Shown here one piece after another: positions 59,129-64,000 of a stretch of DNA of 64,000 nucleotides. How positions within the stretch are numbered: the first letter of the stretch is position 1; the number at the start of each line of letters is the position of its first letter. The DNA lies in NCBI GenBank assembly GCA_963565915.1, contig OY751486.1, positions 4,774,001 through 4,838,000 on the forward strand, read 5' to 3'. The stretch is from Entoloma clypeatum (Eukaryota; Basidiomycota; Agaricomycetes; Agaricales; Entolomataceae). The notes under the pieces are model-generated. The model did no database searches. It was not told the DNA's origin and saw nothing but the letters and a program-made list of their open reading frames with translations. The translations under genes were made by a program, and so were the position numbers.

Positions 59129-61721
59129 TTGGAAACCCTCCGACTCAATGCATCCACTCTCTCAAATCCGAACTCTCTATGTATTGATTTGATATCTCCG
59201 ACCTTTTCTGATTCTCTTCCGATAAAGACTCTTATTGATTCTTGTTCTACACATTGCTTCGCAGATACCAGATTTATTTCTTCTTTAAACTTATCTCCAA
59301 CTCCGATTCCTTCACCTATGGTTTTGAAACTTTTTGACAGTTCTTCAAATACTTATATCACGCAATCTATCAATCTTCCTCTCTGATTCCCTTCCGGTGA
59401 ACTTCTGACCATCGCGTTTTGCATGACAACCCTTGATTCATCTTGTAATTTGGTTCTAGGACACAACTGGCTCACCTGCTACAATCCATTGATTGACTGG
59501 GTATTGGGCAGTATCTTATTCCGTTCTACGTTACCCGACACTCCGAGTCCAACTCCAATGTTGACTGCTGAGGCAGCTCCGCCACCTCTGCAGTATCCGC
59601 CCTCTCCGATGGGCACCTCCAATCCGCTCACTCCGAACACCTCCGACCCACCACAGATTACCATGGTCAATGCAGCCGCATATCTCCATGCTTGTAAAGC
59701 TCCTGGGGCATACACTTTCCGTGTTCACCTCTCCGACATCTCCGCCAATTCCACATCCATCTCCGACAACGCTCCCGACCTCTCTGGCATATCCGAGGAA
59801 TACCACGATTTTGCTGATGTATTCAGTAAGAAAAAAGCTGACACCCTTGCACCCCACCGACCTTATGACCTCAAGATCAATTTGGAGGAAGGTACTTCCC
59901 CTCCGATTGGTCCAATGTACTCACTCTCGCAATCCGAACTTGGATCCCTCCGAGACTTCATCAATGAGCATCTCAATATTGGTTTTATTAAACCTTCAAG
60001 TTCACCTCACGGCGCTCCAATCCTCTTCGTCTGAAAGAAAGATGGATCACTCCGACTATGCATCGACTACCGAGGCCTGAACAAAATCACAAAGAAGGAC
60101 CAATACCCACTTCTGCTCATCTCCGACCTCTTAGCCACTGCCGGAAAAGCACGTGTTTATACCACAATAGACCTCCGACACGCATACCACCTAGTCCGCA
60201 TCGCTGAAGGTGATGAATGGAAAACTGCTTTCCGCACTCGCTATGGATCATTTGAATGGTTAGTCATGCCATTCGGATTGTCTAACACACCTGCAGCCTT
60301 CCAATGTTTTATGAACGACATCTTCTCCAACCTTCTGGACAACTGCGTTACCGTTTACCTCGACGACATCCTGATCTACTCCGACAACCCCGAGGAACAC
60401 AAAAAACATGTCCGAGAAGTCCTCCGACGACTCCAACAACATGGTCTTTACGCCCGCGCCGACAAGTGCGACTTCTCTGCCGAAACTGTAGAATATCTTG
60501 GATTTATCCTTTCTCCTGATGGACTCAAAATGTCAGAAGCAAAAGTCAAGATTATTCAGGATTGGCCTGAACCGTGCAGAGTGAAGGACGTCCAGTCCTT
60601 TTTAGGTTTTGCAAACTTTTACCGACGTTTCATTCCATTCTATTCCAACATCACTATTCCACTCACTCGTTTAACCAGGAAACATGCCACTTGGCTGTTC
60701 TCCAACGATGCTCGAACCACTTTTAATGACCTGAAAAAGGCATTTACCACCGCTCCGATCCTGACACACTGGATCCCCGACTCTCCGATAATTGTCGAAA
60801 CCAACGCATCTGACTATGCCCTAGCGGCTATTCTGTCGATAGTCACCTCCGACAATGAAGTCCACCCCGTTGCATTCCATTCCCGCACCTTTACGGCCCC
60901 TGAAGTAAACTATGACACCCACGATAAGGAACTTCTTGCCATCTACGAAGCATTTAAAATTTGGCGCCATTACCTCGAAGGCTCCGGTACTCCGATTGAC
61001 GTCGTTACAACCACAAAAATCTCGAGTATTTTGCCACCACCAAAGTTCTTTCACGCCGACAAGTCCAATGGTCGGAATACCTTTCTCAGTTCAACCTCAT
61101 CATCCGATTCCGCCCTGGCCGATTGGGAACTAAACCTGACTCTCTAACCAGACGTTGGGATGTCTACCCTAAAGGGGGAAATAGCGACTACGTCGACATC
61201 AATCCGACCAACCTCCGACCAGTCTTTTCGCAAGAACAGCTCTCTGCTTCAGTTCGCGTGACTCAACTCCTTGAGCCCGTCCTCCGTGCAACCATTATCA
61301 TGGACACAGAAAAGCTTCACCATGACATACTCACAGCACTCCCTTCCGACACTCTTTACAACACTCTCTCTAAAGATCCTAAACCCCGCTGGTCTCTCGA
61401 CCCCAATGGTTTCCTCTGACATGACGATCAGATATATGTTCCCGACTCCGACGACCTCCGACTCCGAGTCCTACAGCACAAGCATGATCATATGCTTGCT
61501 GGACACCCAGGTCAGAACAAGACACTCAGTCTCATTCAGCGTGATTACACCTGGCCCGGAATCACAAAGACTCAAGCCTTACAGCCTACTCAAACAGCTT
61601 CTGATCCCCGAACGTCCTTGGAATTCTATCTCAATGGATTTCATCGAGACCCTTCCAACCTCCAACAACTTTGATTCAATCCTCGTTATCATTGACCGAT
61701 TAACGAAACAAAGTATTTTCA
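59129..61721 (+). pseudogene. pol of gypsy element B, interrupted by TGA stops and a frameshift
   Basis: Protease-like LIDSCSTHCFAD (59239 on; the Gly after Ser is Cys), then LGHNWLTCYNPLIDW. RT has LCIDYRGLNKITKKDQYP, VMPFGLSNTPAAFQCFMNDI and an intact catalytic YLDDILIYS (60356-60382). RNase H has VETNASDYALAAIL, where the first Asp is Asn. The integrase zinc region [13 protein letters not shown] follows, running into the second gap. Lesions: TGA at 59384, 60032 and 61417 where Arg is expected, and a one-base frameshift at about 61010 (sense resumes as [20 protein letters not shown]). Inactive. Confidence 0.88.
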
Positions 61722-61921
61722 NNNNNNNNNNNNNNNNNNNNNNNNNNNNNNNNNNNNNNNNNNNNNNNNNNNNNNNNNNNNNNNNNNNNNNNNNNNNNNN
61801 NNNNNNNNNNNNNNNNNNNNNNNNNNNNNNNNNNNNNNNNNNNNNNNNNNNNNNNNNNNNNNNNNNNNNNNNNNNNNNNNNNNNNNNNNNNNNNNNNNNN
61901 NNNNNNNNNNNNNNNNNNNNN
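61722..61921. other. Assembly gap, 200 N
   Basis: Second fixed 200-N run. Sequence on its right is the reverse complement of sequence on its left. Confidence 0.99.
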
Positions 61922-64000
61922 CTGAATGAGACTGAGTGTCTTGTTCTGACCTGGGTGTCCAGCAAGCATATGATCATGCTTGTGCTGTAGACTCGGAGTC
62001 GGAGGTCGTCGGAGTCGGGAACATATATCCGATCGTCATGTCAGAGGAAACCATTGGGGTCGAGAGACCAGCGGGGTTTAGGATCTTAGAGAGAGTGTTG
62101 TAAAGAGTGTCGGAAGGGAGTGCTGTGAGTATGTCGTGGTGAAGCTTTTCTGTGTCCATGATAATGGTTGCACGGAGGACGGGCTCAAGGAGTTGAGTCA
62201 CGCGAACTGAAGCAGAGAGCTGTTCTTGCGAAAAGACTGGTCGGAGGTTGGTCGGATTGATGTCGACGTAGTCGCTATTTCCCCCTTTAGGGTAGACATC
62301 CCAACGTCTGGTTAGAGAGTCAGGTTTAGTTCCCAATCGGCCAGGGCGGAATCGGATGATGAGGTTGAACTGAGAAAGGTATTCCGACCATTGGACTTGT
62401 CGGCGTGAAAGAACTTTGGTGGTGGCAAAATACTCGAGATTTTTGTGGTTGTAACGACGTCAATCGGAGTACCGGAGCCTTCGAGGTAATGGCGCCAATT
62501 TTAAATGCTTCGTAGATGGCAAGAAGTTCCTTATCGTGGGTGTCATAGTTTACTTCAGGGGCCGTAAAGGTGCGGGAATGGAATGCAACGGGGTGGACTT
62601 CATTGTCGGAGGTGACTATCGACAGAATAGCCGCTAGGGCATAGTCAGATGCGTTGGTTTCAACAATTATTGGAGAGTCGGGGATCCAGTGTGTCAGGAT
62701 CGGAGCGGTGGTAAATGCCTTTTTCAGGTCATTAAAAGCGGTTCGAGCATCGTTGGAGAACAGCCAAGTGGCATGTTTCCTGGTTAAACGAGTGAGTGGA
62801 ATAGTGATGTTGGAATAGAATGGAATGAAACGTTGGTAAAAGTTTGCAAAACCTAAAAAGGACTGGACGTCCTTCACTCTGCACGGTTCAGGCCAATCCT
62901 GAATAATCTTGACTTTTGCTTCTGACATTTTGAGTCCATCGGGAGAAAGGATAAATCCAAGATATTCTACAGTTTCGGCAGAGAAGTCGCACTTGTCGGC
63001 GCGGGCGTAAAGACCATGTTGTTGGAGTCGTCGGAGGACTTCTCGGACATGTTTTTTGTGTTCCTCGGGGTTGTCGGAGTAGATCAGGATGTCGTCGAGG
63101 TAAACAGTAACGCAGTTGTCCAGAAGGTTGGAGAAGATGTCGTTCATAAAACATTGGAAGGCTGCAGGTGCGTTAGACAATCCGAATGGCATGACTAACC
63201 ATTCAAATGATCCATAGCGAGTGCGGAAAGCAGTTTTCCATTCATCACCTTCAGCGATGCGGACTAGGTGGTATGCGTGTCGGAGGTCTATTGTGGTATA
63301 AACACATGCTTTTCCGGCAGTGGCTAAGAGGTCGGAGATGAGCAGAAGTGGGTATTGGTCCTTCTTTGTGATTTTGTTCAGGCCTCGGTAGTCGATGCAT
63401 AGTTGGAGTGATCCATCTTTCTTTCAGACGAAGAGGATTGGAGCGCCGTGAGGTGAACTTGAAGGTTTAATAAAACCAATATTGAGATGCTCATTGATGA
63501 AGTCTCGGAGGGATCCAAGTTCGGATTGCGAGAGTGAGTACATTGGACCAATCGGAGGGGAAGTACCTTCCTCCAAATTGATCTTGAGGTCATAAGGTCG
63601 GTGGGGTGCAAGGGTGTCGGCTTTTTTCTTACTGAATACATCAGCAAAATCGTGGTATTCCTCGGATATGCCAGAGAGGTCGGGAGCGTTGTCGGAGATG
63701 GATGTGGAATTGGCGGAGATGTCGGAGAGGTGAACACGGAAAGTGTATGCCCCAGGAGCTTTACAAGCATGGAGATATGCGGCTGCATTGACCATGGTAA
63801 TCTGTGGTGGGTCGGAGGTGTTCGGAGTGAGCGGATTGGAGGTGCCCATCGGAGAGGGCGGATACTGCAGAGGTGGCGGAGCTGCCTCAGCAGTCAACGT
63901 CGGAGTTGGACTCGGAGTGTCGGGTAACGTAGAACGGAATAAGATACTGCCCAATACCCAGTCAATCAATGGATTGTAGCAGGTGAGCCAGTTGTGTCCT
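61922..64000 (-). pseudogene. Inverted second copy of element B pol (partial)
   Basis: Reverse complement of about 59459-61539. It has the same RT (YLDDILIYS), the same TGA before KKDGSLRLCI, the same Asn in VETNASDYA and the same frameshift near HKNLEYF. Differences include Ala for Thr in GLSNAPAAFQ, Gln for Arg in FANFYQRF, Ala for Thr in DARTAFNDL, and an extra one-base deletion after EAFKI. The sequence runs off the window end. Because the lesions are shared, the two copies come from one damaged element. Confidence 0.9.

Overview
The window looks like a piece of a filamentous basidiomycete (probably Agaricomycete) nuclear genome. The evidence is the many ~50-nt GT-AG introns, a fungal plasma-membrane H+-ATPase, tandem fungal P450 genes, a DHTKD1-type 2-oxoadipate dehydrogenase, and dense nested LTR retrotransposons including a chromovirus. 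Two runs of exactly 200 N (13965-14164 and 61722-61921) are scaffold gaps. Both gaps are bordered by duplicated sequence, so the assembly around them should not be taken at face value.

Layout. 1-6800: a hAT-type MITE with a perfect 8-bp target duplication, then two tandem intact-looking nine-exon P450 genes (+). 6804-13964: a DHTKD1-like gene (-) and a small secreted proline-rich protein gene (-). 14165-19880 repeats 8249-13964 at a constant offset of 5916, with every compared reading frame identical; the simplest reading is two overlapping contigs that were not merged. 19881-23140: an older, diverged duplicate of the same neighbourhood (a 94-bp DHTKD1 fossil and a secreted-protein paralogue with an in-frame TGA), followed by a decayed acyl-protein-thioesterase-like gene (+). 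24312-27628: plasma-membrane H+-ATPase (-), seven exons. 27629-33200: gene-poor, with an unrecognised, probably broken gene and a 41-codon secreted peptide ORF. 33208-35644: intact flavin-containing monooxygenase (-).

36000-47130 is a repeat island. It contains arrays of a 20-bp GC-rich minisatellite (one with a 150-bp higher-order unit), large inverted repeats carrying these arrays, recurrent palindromes built on GACCGGTTTAAACCGGTC, hAT transposase remnants, and a 1540-bp Tc1/mariner element with 211-bp inverted repeats and a crippled transposase.

47129-64000 is a nest of LTR retrotransposons. A copia-like remnant is interrupted by gypsy element A (48208-50801). Element A is interrupted by gypsy element B, whose 5' LTR region is an 850-bp near-palindrome. 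Element B's gag is split by chromovirus C (51757-57905), which has 288-bp LTRs, TSD TCAAA, intact gag and gag-pol frames, a candidate -1 slippery site and Tf1-like self-priming complementarity. After the second gap, part of element B's pol reappears in inverted orientation with shared mutations. The stops in elements A and B are all TGA where CGA (Arg) is expected, and the differences between the palindrome arms fall mostly at CpG, pointing to CpG-directed C-to-T decay that has not touched chromovirus C.

The cellular genes (oxidative enzymes, a lysine-catabolism E1 enzyme, the proton pump) form no obvious cluster or pathway.
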